NCBI GenBank assembly: GCA_036567785.1
Contig: DATCTV010000035.1
Span: forward strand, 1 to 64,000
Length of the DNA stretch: 64,000 nt
Direction of reading: 5' to 3'
Source: Desulfomonilia bacterium
GTDB taxonomy: Bacteria > Desulfobacterota > Desulfomonilia > UBA1062
Part shown: piece after piece, positions 1 through 8,695 of the stretch
How the letters are laid out: each line of letters opens with the position of its first letter
Position numbering within the stretch: position 1 is the first letter of the stretch
Translations under genes and position numbers: made by a program
The notes under the pieces: generated by a model
Database searches by the model: none
Told to the model about the DNA's origin: nothing
Seen by the model: the letters and a program-made list of their open reading frames with translations, nothing else

Positions 1-141
1 ATATGCTACATATTCGGCCATCCCCTTCTTCGCCAAATGCTTCGTTATCGCCGCCGTCAACGTCGTCTTACCATGATCTATGTGCCCTATCGTACCTATA
101 TTAACATGCGGCTTCGTCCTCTTAAATACTTCCTTGGCCAT
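1..141 (-). CDS. tuf: Elongation factor Tu, N-terminal part (cut by window edge)
   Basis: The reverse strand encodes the first 47 residues of EF-Tu: it opens [20 protein letters not shown] and carries the G1 GTP-binding loop [11 protein letters not shown]-Tu delivers aminoacyl-tRNA to the ribosome in the cytoplasm. The start ATG is at 139-141, preceded by a purine-rich stretch (AAGAGAAAGGGGG). It lies directly downstream of four tRNA genes on the same strand, the tufB-type arrangement known from many proteobacteria, so it is probably cotranscribed with them. The rest of the gene lies beyond the left edge. Confidence 0.97.
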   Translation of the reverse strand, partial: MAKEVFKRTKPHVNIGTIGHIDHGKTTLTAAITKHLAKKGMAEYVAY

Positions 142-192
142 GTCAGAACCCCCTTTCTCTTATTTCTATTTTTCTTTTATATACGTTATTAA

Positions 193-268
193 TGGAGCCC
201 ACATCCAGGATTGAACTGGAGACCTCGTCCTTACCAAGGACGTGCTCTACCAACTGAGCTATGTGGGC
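193..268 (-). tRNA. tRNA-Thr (anticodon GGT)
   Basis: A 76-nt cloverleaf on the minus strand. The acceptor stem GCCCACA pairs with TGTGGGC, the anticodon loop reads TTGGTAA (anticodon GGT), the T-loop is TTCAATC, and the CCA end is encoded. It is the last tRNA before tuf. Confidence 0.96.
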
Positions 269-294
269 ATCTCTGCCAGTTCTTTGAGGGAAAG

Positions 295-370
295 TGGAGC
301 GGGAAACGGGATTCGAACCCGCGACCCTCAGCTTGGAAGGCTGACGCTCTAGCCACTGAGCTATTCCCGC
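295..370 (-). tRNA. tRNA-Gly (anticodon TCC)
   Basis: A 76-nt cloverleaf on the minus strand with acceptor stem GCGGGAA/TTCCCGC, anticodon loop CTTCCAA (anticodon TCC), T-loop TTCGAAT and an encoded CCA. Third of four tRNAs in the tuf transcription unit. Confidence 0.96.
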
Positions 371-441
371 ATATCCGTCAAGATGAACGCAGTCAATATC
401 GACTATAGTCTCCTGCGATCCCTCTTTTTAAAGCCTATTCC

Positions 442-526
442 TGGTGGAGGGGGGTGGATTCGAACCACCGAAGGCGCCGCCGGCAGATTTACAGTCTGCT
501 CCCTTTAGCCACTCGGGAACCCCTCC
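442..526 (-). tRNA. tRNA-Tyr (anticodon GTA)
   Basis: An 85-nt class II tRNA on the minus strand with acceptor stem GGAGGGG/CCCCTCC, anticodon loop CTGTAAA (anticodon GTA), a long variable arm typical of bacterial tRNA-Tyr, T-loop TTCGAAT and an encoded CCA. Confidence 0.96.
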
Positions 527-535
527 GTATTTTTC

Positions 536-611
536 TGGAGCTGGAGATGGGACTTGAACCCGCAACCTGCTGATTACAAATCAGCTGCTCTGCCGATTGA
601 GCTACTCCAGC
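536..611 (-). tRNA. tRNA-Thr (anticodon TGT)
   Basis: A 76-nt cloverleaf on the minus strand with acceptor stem GCTGGAG/CTCCAGC, anticodon loop TTTGTAA (anticodon TGT), T-loop TTCAAGT and an encoded CCA. It is the first gene of the tRNA-Thr/Tyr/Gly/Thr-tuf unit. Confidence 0.96.
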
Positions 612-647
612 CCTGTGTGCGCACACCTATTCTATGCGCAGATTCCG

Positions 648-676
648 TCTCTAAACAATGCATTATTAAAAGTCAA
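648..676 (-). promoter_or_regulatory. Possible promoter of the tRNA-tuf unit
   Basis: On the minus strand TTGACT (671-676) is followed after 17 bases by TAGAGA (648-653). The -35 matches the sigma-70 consensus at 5 of 6; the -10 is weak. It lies about 37 bases upstream of the first tRNA, the expected place. A 12-base palindrome GTGTGCGCACAC (615-626) sits in the leader between this site and the tRNA. Confidence 0.4.
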
Positions 677-737
677 GCTTTAATCTTGTATTTATTATAA
701 ATTCTTTGAAAAATGATTCTATTATATTTCCTTATCA

Positions 738-1595
738 TCATGACTGGGAATATTCATAGAAACCCTTGCCCGTTTTCTTGCCCAGCCATCCTGCTTCGAC
801 ATATTTCCTAAGCAATGGGCACGGACGATATTTAGAATCGCAGAAACCATCATAAAGAGTCTGCATAATGGCAAGGCAGGTATCCAGTCCTATCAGGTCT
901 GCAAGAGCTAAAGGACCCATCGGATGATTCATCCCGAGTTTCATTACCGTATCGATCGCATCTGCCGTGCCGACTCCGTGATAAAGACAGTAGACCGCCT
1001 CGTTTATCATGGGCATAAGTATCCTGTTGGCTATGAATCCCGGATAGTCGTTCGCCTCGGCCGGAATCTTTCCGAATTTAACAGACAGATCCCATGTTAG
1101 CTTGAAGGTCTCATCGGATGTAGCTATTCCTCGAATGATTTCGACCAGCTTCATTACCGGAACCGGGTTCATGAAGTGCATCCCTATTACTTTGTCAGGT
1201 CTCTTCGTTTTTGCGGCTATACGGCCAATCGGAATGGATGACGTATTTGTTGAAAGTATTGAGTCTGCAGGACAGACCTCGTCCAGCGTTTTGAATATTC
1301 CAAACTTTATGTCTTCCCTCTCGCTGGCAGCTTCCACTATGAAATCCGCTGATTCCATATCCTTAAGGTTTGTACTGAGCTTAATCCTGTCGAGAACCGC
1401 ATTCTTTTCGTCCTCGCTCATCTTTCCTTTCTCGACGTTTTTGGAAAGAAGCTTCGCAATATTCTTGAGTCCTTTGTCGACGAACTCCTGTGCTATATCG
1501 TTCATGATCACATTGATACCGCTCATTGCTGCAACCTGTGCAATACCATTGCCCATCTGTCCCGCGCCGATCACTCCGAAAGTCTTAATTTCCAT
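738..1595 (-). CDS. 3-hydroxybutyryl-CoA dehydrogenase
   Basis: This 285-residue protein is expected to interconvert acetoacetyl-CoA and 3-hydroxybutyryl-CoA with NAD(P)H in the cytoplasm. The N-terminal Rossmann motif GVIGAGQMGNGIAQ is seen within the first 20 residues, and the family catalytic segment MHFMNPVPVMKLVEI and the C-terminal helical domain (NRILMPMINEA onward) are intact. The ATG at 1595 is chosen over an upstream in-frame start because GAAGGGAG lies 7 bases ahead and the Rossmann strand begins directly after it. It starts 14 bases downstream of the thiolase stop, so the two genes form an operon and probably act in sequence in butyrate, polyhydroxybutyrate or beta-oxidation metabolism. 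The direction of flux cannot be told from sequence. Confidence 0.93.
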   Translation of the reverse strand: MEIKTFGVIGAGQMGNGIAQVAAMSGINVIMNDIAQEFVDKGLKNIAKLLSKNVEKGKMSEDEKNAVLDRIKLSTNLKDMESADFIVEAASEREDIKFGIFKTLDEVCPADSILSTNTSSIPIGRIAAKTKRPDKVIGMHFMNPVPVMKLVEIIRGIATSDETFKLTWDLSVKFGKIPAEANDYPGFIANRILMPMINEAVYCLYHGVGTADAIDTVMKLGMNHPMGPLALADLIGLDTCLAIMQTLYDGFCDSKYRPCPLLRKYVEAGWLGKKTGKGFYEYSQS

Positions 1596-1609
1596 TGTTT
1601 TTCTCCCTT

Positions 1610-2788
1610 CTATCTCTTCACTACCAGTGCGACGGCCTCTCCTCCGCCAAGACACAGTGAGGCGAGCCCTGTCTTCAGATCTCTTTTTTCCATTTCATAT
1701 AAAAGCGTCGTCAGAATCCGAGCGCCGCTTGCACCGATTGGATGGCCTAAAGCAACGCTTCCGCCGTTCACATTTACCCTGGCCCTATCTAGCTTGAGTT
1801 CTTTCTCGATGGCACATGAAGAACCTGAAAACGCCTCGTTTACCTCGAACAAATCAACCTCATTCAGGCTGATACCCTGTTTTTTTAGCACCTTCGGAAT
1901 AGCCAGTATAGGTGCGACGAGAACGTATTTCATATCCAGACCTGCCGAAGCCTGAGCACCTATGGTGGCCATGATTCTGCACTCCAGTTCCACTGCCTTT
2001 TCCCTTGCCATAACGACAACCGCAGCAGCTCCATCGGAAATGACGGATGCATTTCCTGCGGTGCCTACGCCCCCGTTCTTCTTGAACGCGGGAGGCATTT
2101 TGGCCAGTACCTCGTAAGGAGTCGGTTTCGGACATTCATCGGTATCGAACATCGATATATTTCCCTTTCTGTCTTTTATAGGTACGGGCACTATTTCATC
2201 CTTGAATCTTCCCGATTCTATGGCCGTAATGGCTCTTTTGTAGGATTCCTCGGCAAACCTGTCCTGATCTTCACGGGTGATTCCGTATTTTTCCGAGCAG
2301 AGTTCGTTTGACATCCCCATGTGGAAATCATTTACGACATCCCACAGACCATCGTGGACCATATGGTCCCGGATTGCCCCGTCGCCCATGCGGTAGCCGA
2401 ATCTGCCTTTTTCCAGATAATAGGGGGCCATACTCATACATTCCATACCGCCCGCCACTACAACATCCGCATCACCGCATTGAACCGCCTGTGCTGCAAG
2501 CATCACGGCCTTGAGACTGGAGCCGCATACCTTATTTACCGAAATTGCCTCTACCTCCCATGGCATGCCTGCTTCTATCACTGCGAGTTTTCCAGGATTC
2601 TGGCCGTAACCGCACGGAAGCACTATTCCCATTATGGCTTCGTCAACATCTGATTTCTTTATGCCGGCCCTTTTCACTGCTTCATCGATAACCAGGGCTC
2701 CCAGTTTTACTGCCCCCAAATTTGCCAGCGATCCGCCGAAAGATCCCAATGGAGTCCTTACAGCACTGACTATGACAGCTTCTCTCAT
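1610..2788 (-). CDS. Acetyl-CoA C-acetyltransferase (thiolase)
   Basis: A 392-residue thiolase, the usual family length, that condenses two acetyl-CoA to acetoacetyl-CoA or cleaves 3-ketoacyl-CoA. The nucleophilic cysteine lies in VNKVCGSSLKAV (about residue 89), the catalytic histidine in GGSVALGHPIGASGARI, and the second cysteine in LCLGGGEA near the C-terminus. The start at 2788 is supported by GGAGGA 7 bases upstream; an ATG two codons earlier is too close to that site. It is transcribed away from the Bat operon and precedes the hydroxybutyryl-CoA dehydrogenase, its natural partner. Confidence 0.94.
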   Translation of the reverse strand: MREAVIVSAVRTPLGSFGGSLANLGAVKLGALVIDEAVKRAGIKKSDVDEAIMGIVLPCGYGQNPGKLAVIEAGMPWEVEAISVNKVCGSSLKAVMLAAQAVQCGDADVVVAGGMECMSMAPYYLEKGRFGYRMGDGAIRDHMVHDGLWDVVNDFHMGMSNELCSEKYGITREDQDRFAEESYKRAITAIESGRFKDEIVPVPIKDRKGNISMFDTDECPKPTPYEVLAKMPPAFKKNGGVGTAGNASVISDGAAAVVVMAREKAVELECRIMATIGAQASAGLDMKYVLVAPILAIPKVLKKQGISLNEVDLFEVNEAFSGSSCAIEKELKLDRARVNVNGGSVALGHPIGASGARILTTLLYEMEKRDLKTGLASLCLGGGEAVALVVKR

Positions 2789-2955
2789 GAACATTTCCTC
2801 CAATCTTAAGAAAAGTGTCCCATGGATAAACGAGCGTGCAGATAATATCAAGCAAAAAGGATGTATATTTGACAATACAGGAAATGAAGGCAAGTGCCAC
2901 TTCAGTTTATATGCATTAAAATTTTTTAGTCTTTGTAAAAAAATGTAAACCCGTC

Positions 2956-2984
2956 TTGAAAAGAAAAAACAATGTTATTAATAA
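2956..2984 (+). promoter_or_regulatory. Predicted promoter of the moxR/bat operon
   Basis: TTGAAA (2956-2961) and TAATAA (2979-2984) are separated by 17 bases and lie about 34 bases before the moxR ATG, which is preceded by GGGAGGG. This fits a sigma-70 promoter with a short leader. Confidence 0.55.
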
Positions 2985-3017
2985 CTCAAGCATTCTTTCA
3001 GGGAGGGTTGAACAGTT

Positions 3018-3997
<980 letters not shown>

Positions 3998-3998
<1 letters not shown>

Positions 3999-4879
3999 TG
4001 CTCTCGGAAGAGATCCTTTCGAAGATACAGAAGTTCCACTTCCACACCCGCCACATGGCCAACGAAATGTTCGCGGGACAGTACGTAAGCGCCTTCAAGG
4101 GTCACGGCATGGAATTTTCCGAAGTGCGTGAATATCAGTCTGGCGACGATATACGATCAATCGACTGGAATGTCTCGGCCAGAAACGGCCGTCCCTTTGT
4201 AAAGGTATTCCACGAGGAACGAGAGCTTACCCTTATCCTGCTAATAGACATGTCCGGTTCGCAGCAGTTCGGGACAAAAGGCCGCTTCAAGAGGGATGTC
4301 ATGGCTGAAATAGCCGGCATGCTGGCATTCCTCGCCATACGCACGAACGACAAGGTCGGTGCGATACTTTTCACCTCTCAGGTCGAGAGATTCCTCCCCC
4401 CGAAAAAAGGGGCGAATCACGTATGGAGGCTCATCAAGGAGATATTTACATTCGAGGCCGTAAGGCCGCGAACCAGCATCGACTCCGCGCTGACATATCT
4501 CAACCGTGCCGTTAAACGACATGCGATCGTCTTCCTGCTTTCCGACTGCATGGACGAGGGGTTTGAAAAAAGCCTCAGACTTACAGCCAGAAAGCATGAC
4601 CTAACCATACTGCGTATTACCGATCCCGCCGAATCCGAACTTCCGGATGCAGGACTCATACGCATGAGAGATCCCGAGACAGGCGAAAGTTCAGTGATAA
4701 ACACTTCGAGCACTCAGGTAAGACAGAGGTGGAGAATGGAAAAGGCCCAACAGGATGCCTATCTGAAGACAATAACATCCGCATGTGGCGTGGATGTAGT
4801 TGATATAAGCACCAACGGTGATGTCATGGAGCCTCTTTCCAGACTTTTCCTAAGCAGGAGAAACCGGATAAATGTCTGA
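3998..4879 (+). CDS. DUF58 family protein
   Basis: A 293-residue DUF58 protein with a vWA-like fold in its C-terminal two-thirds: MIDAS-like DMSGS appears in LLIDMSGSQQF (about residue 85), and a second acidic strand in VFLLSDCMDEG. The N-terminal signature GMEFSEVREYQ and GDDIRSIDW is the hallmark of the family. There is no signal peptide or clear membrane segment, so it is probably cytoplasmic and may be a direct partner of the MoxR ATPase. Its start overlaps the moxR stop and its end overlaps the next gene by 8 bases. Confidence 0.93.
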
Positions 4880-5834
4880 AAAATCCTTCATTCGCTGCAT
4901 CATTTTGATTACCGTACTTATGATATGCGCTTCAGTGCTGATGGCCGCAACGCCTCAACAGAAGGCAGCGAATCCTGCAAATGCGCCTGTATCCAACGGG
5001 ACAATGAAAATCGCAGCACGCCTAGATCCCGTTTCGGCAAAGGTCGGTGACACCGTAACGCTCAACCTTGGATTTACCCTCCCTAAAGATTGCCGGCTTC
5101 CTGAAAAGCCTCAGATCGAAGGTATTGACAATCTTAGCATCACAGGAATAAAGGCCGATCCCAGCGGTCTCAAAGTGACTTTCATAGCAGATTCCCTCGA
5201 GAGCATACCTATAGGCCCGGTTAAGCTCACCTATCTGAACGGCAAGGGAGAAAGGCTTACCGCCTCGTCGGATGCCCTCATATTAAAGGTTGGCAGTAAC
5301 ATGGGATCGAGTCCGGATAAACAGCATCTCAAGCCTATACAGGACATCATACCTGCCTATCCGCTCTGGCTGCCATGGGTTCTCTGGACGGCACTAGCTG
5401 TACTAATTGTTGCATGTGCTGCAGGCATCATCCTGTGGCTCAAGAAACGATCAGCAAGAAGGCAAGGAATTTTAGCAGCCCCGCCATATATACGTGCAAG
5501 GAATGGTCTCGAACAACTGGAGGCATCGGCGCTTTTTGAATCAGGCAGGATAAAGGAATACTATTTTCGCTTCTCCGAGATCATGAAGCGGTATCTTGAG
5601 GAGATAAGAGGCTTTCCTGCGGCAGAATCCACGACGGAAGAGATATCCCAGTTCATTGCCCTGGATATCGACCGGGAACTTCTGGCCATCCTGAAAAGGG
5701 CGGATATGGTTAAATTCGCGGACAGCGTTCCATCACCATCACAAAAGTCTCAGGACATTGAATCTGCACTTGAATACATCTCGTGCACTTCACCGGAATC
5801 GAAACCCGCACATGAAGGGGAGAATCTGCAATGA
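4872..5834 (+). CDS. Bat-operon membrane protein, BatD-like N-domain (DUF4381-like)
   Basis: A 320-residue protein with an N-terminal hydrophobic signal segment (about 7-25), a periplasmic beta-rich domain resembling the first domain of BatD (VSAKVGDTVTLNLGF and IPIGPVKLTY), one membrane segment (about 166-190) ending in KKRSARR, and a cytoplasmic tail of about 125 residues. The architecture matches small DUF4381/BatD-like proteins found between DUF58 and the vWA genes. The tail (about 205-300) has helices like those that end BatD here. It overlaps both neighbours (8 and 4 bases), so translation is probably coupled. No enzymatic motif is visible. Confidence 0.75.
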   Translation: MSEKSFIRCIILITVLMICASVLMAATPQQKAANPANAPVSNGTMKIAARLDPVSAKVGDTVTLNLGFTLPKDCRLPEKPQIEGIDNLSITGIKADPSGLKVTFIADSLESIPIGPVKLTYLNGKGERLTASSDALILKVGSNMGSSPDKQHLKPIQDIIPAYPLWLPWVLWTALAVLIVACAAGIILWLKKRSARRQGILAAPPYIRARNGLEQLEASALFESGRIKEYYFRFSEIMKRYLEEIRGFPAAESTTEEISQFIALDIDRELLAILKRADMVKFADSVPSPSQKSQDIESALEYISCTSPESKPAHEGENLQ

Positions 5835-6829
5835 GTTTCCGTTTCGCTTACCCGATTCTTATGTGCGTGCTACTTGCTCTGGTCTTTATATGGTTGTTCC
5901 TTGAGACAAGGCACTCGAATTCATCGGCTGTCTTTTCGACCGCATCGTCCCTCAAAAAGCTCATGAATGGAGGAGAAAGGCTGAAGGCACGCCTTCCCCT
6001 CATACTGGCCGCCTCGGCCCTTATACTATTGTGCGTTGCCGCAGGCCGGCCTCAGCTCTACAATGTTGAACATGAAACCATCTCGCCGGGTGTGGATATA
6101 ATACTATGCCTTGATACATCACGCTCTATGGAAGCCATGGATTTCACTCTAGACGGTCAACCCGCAACACGCCTTACTGCAGTCAAGAAGGTCGTGAGCG
6201 AATTCATAAAGGAGCGCGAGCACGACAGGATGGGCATAGTCGTCTTCGGAGCCGAGGCATATACACAAGCACCTCTCACCATGGACAAAGGTCTGCTCCT
6301 TAAGCTTGTAGAAAACATGCAGACAGGGATGGCGGGCGACAGCACTTCCATGGGCGACGCCATCGCCATCAGCGCAAAACGGCTCAAGGATATCAATGCG
6401 CCATCGAAGATAATCATCCTGGTTACCGATGGACGAAGCAACACGGGAAAAATTTCTCCGCAGCAGGCCGCAGAGGCCGCAAGGGCGCTGGGGATAAAGA
6501 TCTACACGATAGGCGTGGGAGGGCACGGAAGGGCGCCGATTGTAGTAAATACTCCATTCGGACAGCAGGTGGGTTATATCGATGACGACCTCGACGAAAA
6601 CACGCTGACTGACATAGCCAGGACAACGGACGCCCGATTCTTCCTGGCATCCGACACCAAAGGGCTTGAAGATATCTACGGCATCATAAACAAGGCCGAG
6701 AAGCGCGATGTCAAGATAAAGGAATTTTTCAGTTTCAAGGAGCTTTACCGCTGGCTGCTCATTCCAGCGCTTGTTCTTCTTTTCGCCGCCCTCGGGCTGG
6801 AAATAAGCATATTCGGAGTTGTACCATGA
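5831..6829 (+). CDS. batA: vWA domain membrane protein BatA
   Basis: A 332-residue inner-membrane protein with two N-terminal membrane segments (about 5-25 and 55-72), a vWA domain containing the metal-binding MIDAS motif DTSRS (about 95-99), the second MIDAS element in GDSTSMGDA and the acidic ILVTDGRSN strand, then a C-terminal membrane segment (about 307-330). In the Bacteroides aerotolerance family these proteins form an inner-membrane complex with their siblings and are linked to stress tolerance. The start ATG overlaps the previous stop in ATGA. Confidence 0.9.
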   Translation: MSFRFAYPILMCVLLALVFIWLFLETRHSNSSAVFSTASSLKKLMNGGERLKARLPLILAASALILLCVAAGRPQLYNVEHETISPGVDIILCLDTSRSMEAMDFTLDGQPATRLTAVKKVVSEFIKEREHDRMGIVVFGAEAYTQAPLTMDKGLLLKLVENMQTGMAGDSTSMGDAIAISAKRLKDINAPSKIIILVTDGRSNTGKISPQQAAEAARALGIKIYTIGVGGHGRAPIVVNTPFGQQVGYIDDDLDENTLTDIARTTDARFFLASDTKGLEDIYGIINKAEKRDVKIKEFFSFKELYRWLLIPALVLLFAALGLEISIFGVVP

Positions 6830-7842
6830 GCTTCAGCAATACATGGATACTTCATTTTCTGTGGTTGTTGCCGTTCGTTGCTGCCGGCCTCATTATCTCC
6901 GGACGGCTGAGAACCGCAAGGCTCAAAAGGATGGCCGATCCGGACCTTCTCGTCCGTCTCGCAGGAAAGCCGAGACCCGGTGTACGCTTTTTCAAGGGCG
7001 TGCTCATCACAGCCGCGCTGGCTCTACTGATTACAGCACTTGCGGGCCCGCGCTGGGGGTCTCATTATCAGGAGGTGACCCAGAAGGGAGTGGATATCAT
7101 AGTCTGTGTGGATGCAAGCCCTAGCATGCTGGCTTCTGATGTTAAACCGAACAGGCTCGAGCAGGCGAAACGCGAGGTATCTGATTTCATAAAGGTGGTG
7201 CAGGGAGACCGTGTAGGACTGGTGGCGTTTTCAGGAGAGGCGTTTCTCGAATGCCCGCTCACCCTGGACTATTCCGCACTACAGATGTTTCTCGGTCAGA
7301 TCGAGCCGGGGATGATACCTGTTCCCGGCACCGACCTCGGAAAGGCCATTGACAAGTCGCTGGACGCCTTTGACTATAAATCCGCCACGGACAAGGTAAT
7401 ACTTCTGATCACTGACGGTGAGGACAATGAAGGCAGGGGAAAGGCGGCGGCAGAAAAGGCAAAGGCAAAAGGCGTGAAGATTTATGTCTTCGGCATAGGA
7501 GCACCGGAAGGCGCGCCTGTTCCGGACACAGAAGGGGGCGGATTTGCAAAGGACAGCGAGGGAAACATGGTGCTTTCGAAGCTTGACGAAAACGGCCTCA
7601 GGGAAATCGCCCGGCTTACAGGAGGCGGCTATGTCCGCGCCGCAACTGGCGACCTCGACCTGGACATGCTCTACTTCGCCGGCATCAAATTCCACACGAA
7701 GGCAAGCGAACTCAAGAGCGGCAAAATCAAGGTCTATGAGGACAGATTCGCCTGGTTCATTGCTGCCGCAATACTTCTCTTATTGTGCGAAAGACTTTTG
7801 AAAGAGCGGGGCAAACCTCAGGATTTGGTAAAGGGTGCATAA
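6826..7842 (+). CDS. batB: vWA domain membrane protein BatB
   Basis: A 338-residue paralogue of the preceding gene, with membrane segments at about 7-25 and 55-72, a vWA domain with MIDAS motif DASPS (about 96-100), the threonine-bearing loop VPGTDLGKA, the strand LLITDGEDNEG, and a C-terminal membrane helix rich in leucine (FIAAAILLLLCERLL). It overlaps the previous gene by four bases. Two adjacent vWA proteins of this kind are the BatA/BatB pair. Confidence 0.9.
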   Translation: MSFSNTWILHFLWLLPFVAAGLIISGRLRTARLKRMADPDLLVRLAGKPRPGVRFFKGVLITAALALLITALAGPRWGSHYQEVTQKGVDIIVCVDASPSMLASDVKPNRLEQAKREVSDFIKVVQGDRVGLVAFSGEAFLECPLTLDYSALQMFLGQIEPGMIPVPGTDLGKAIDKSLDAFDYKSATDKVILLITDGEDNEGRGKAAAEKAKAKGVKIYVFGIGAPEGAPVPDTEGGGFAKDSEGNMVLSKLDENGLREIARLTGGGYVRAATGDLDLDMLYFAGIKFHTKASELKSGKIKVYEDRFAWFIAAAILLLLCERLLKERGKPQDLVKGA

Positions 7843-7843
7843 G

Positions 7844-8695
7844 ATGAAAAACTTAACCTTCATTTTTGTCATTCTTCTCACCATCAGCCTTTCATTTGAA
7901 TTCGCTCATGCAGCATCCAATCCCGACAGGCTTTACAGAAAAGGTGAATACAAGCAGGCCGAATCCTCATATGAAAAACTCGACCTGGAGAATCCCAAGG
8001 ACATATCATACCGCTACAACAAAGGCTGTGCCCTTTATCAGCTCAAAGACTACAAAAAGGCACAAGAAGCATTTACAAGCGTCTATCAGAGGGCCGTGGA
8101 TAATGACATGCGCTTCAGGGCGGCATACAACCTCGGGAATACCGCCTTTATGGCAGGTGATATGCAGTCTGCAGTATCATTTTTCAAGGAAGCCCTTCGC
8201 ATGAAACCTGGAAGCGGCGATGCCCGCAACAATCTCGAACTGGCACTTAAAAAAATAAAAGAGGAAGAGGAGAAAAAGAAACAGCAGCAGCAACAACAAC
8301 AGAATCAGCAGAACAAAAAGGAGCAGGAAAACAAGCAGCAGAATGACCAGTCCGGAAACAACCAGCAGAATGACCAGCAGAAAAATGACAAGCAGCAGAA
8401 AGGCAAAAACGACACCCTGAAAGATCAATCCGGACAAAAACAGCAAAAGGATGGAAACCAGCAACAGCAACAACAACAGCAGCAGCCGCAGAATCTTGAA
8501 GGAGAACTGAAGGCCGTTAATCCTGCTCAAGTTGACAAACAGGATAAAACGGGTCAGAAACAGCAGCAGGCCAACTCGCCTGCCAGGGCACAGGCCGAGG
8601 CACTGCTGGGAAACATCCAGGAGGACCGGTCCCGCTTCCACAAGAACCAGCCCCAGCAGGAGGACGGGTCACCTAAATCGGGTAAATACTGGTAA
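7844..8695 (+). CDS. batC: BatC-like TPR protein with Gln-rich tail
   Basis: A 283-residue exported protein. A signal peptide ends near FAHAAS (about residue 24). Two to three TPR-like repeats follow (YRKGEYKQAESSYEKL, YNKGCALYQLKDYKKA, YNLGNTAFMAGDMQSA). From about residue 140 the protein becomes an extended, highly hydrophilic tract dominated by glutamine, lysine, asparagine and aspartate. The ATG at 7844 has AAAGGG 8 bases upstream; a GTG at 7835 is the alternative start. The TPR part fits BatC; the low-complexity tail is likely disordered in the periplasm. Confidence 0.82.
   Translation: MKNLTFIFVILLTISLSFEFAHAASNPDRLYRKGEYKQAESSYEKLDLENPKDISYRYNKGCALYQLKDYKKAQEAFTSVYQRAVDNDMRFRAAYNLGNTAFMAGDMQSAVSFFKEALRMKPGSGDARNNLELALKKIKEEEEKKKQQQQQQQNQQNKKEQENKQQNDQSGNNQQNDQQKNDKQQKGKNDTLKDQSGQKQQKDGNQQQQQQQQQPQNLEGELKAVNPAQVDKQDKTGQKQQQANSPARAQAEALLGNIQEDRSRFHKNQPQQEDGSPKSGKYW

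Noticed and set aside
1102-1797. 231-codon open frame on the plus strand opposite the dehydrogenase and thiolase genes
   Set aside because: It spans the end of two well-supported genes on the other strand, has no domain features, and reflects their codon use.
2889-2900. TGGCAC and TTGC on the minus strand upstream of the thiolase gene, like a sigma-54 promoter
   Set aside because: The two elements abut, whereas the -24/-12 elements need about five bases between them.
8177-8641. Leucine-rich 154-codon frame opposite batC
   Set aside because: The leucine runs are only the complement of the CAG/CAA repeats; no sign of a real membrane protein.
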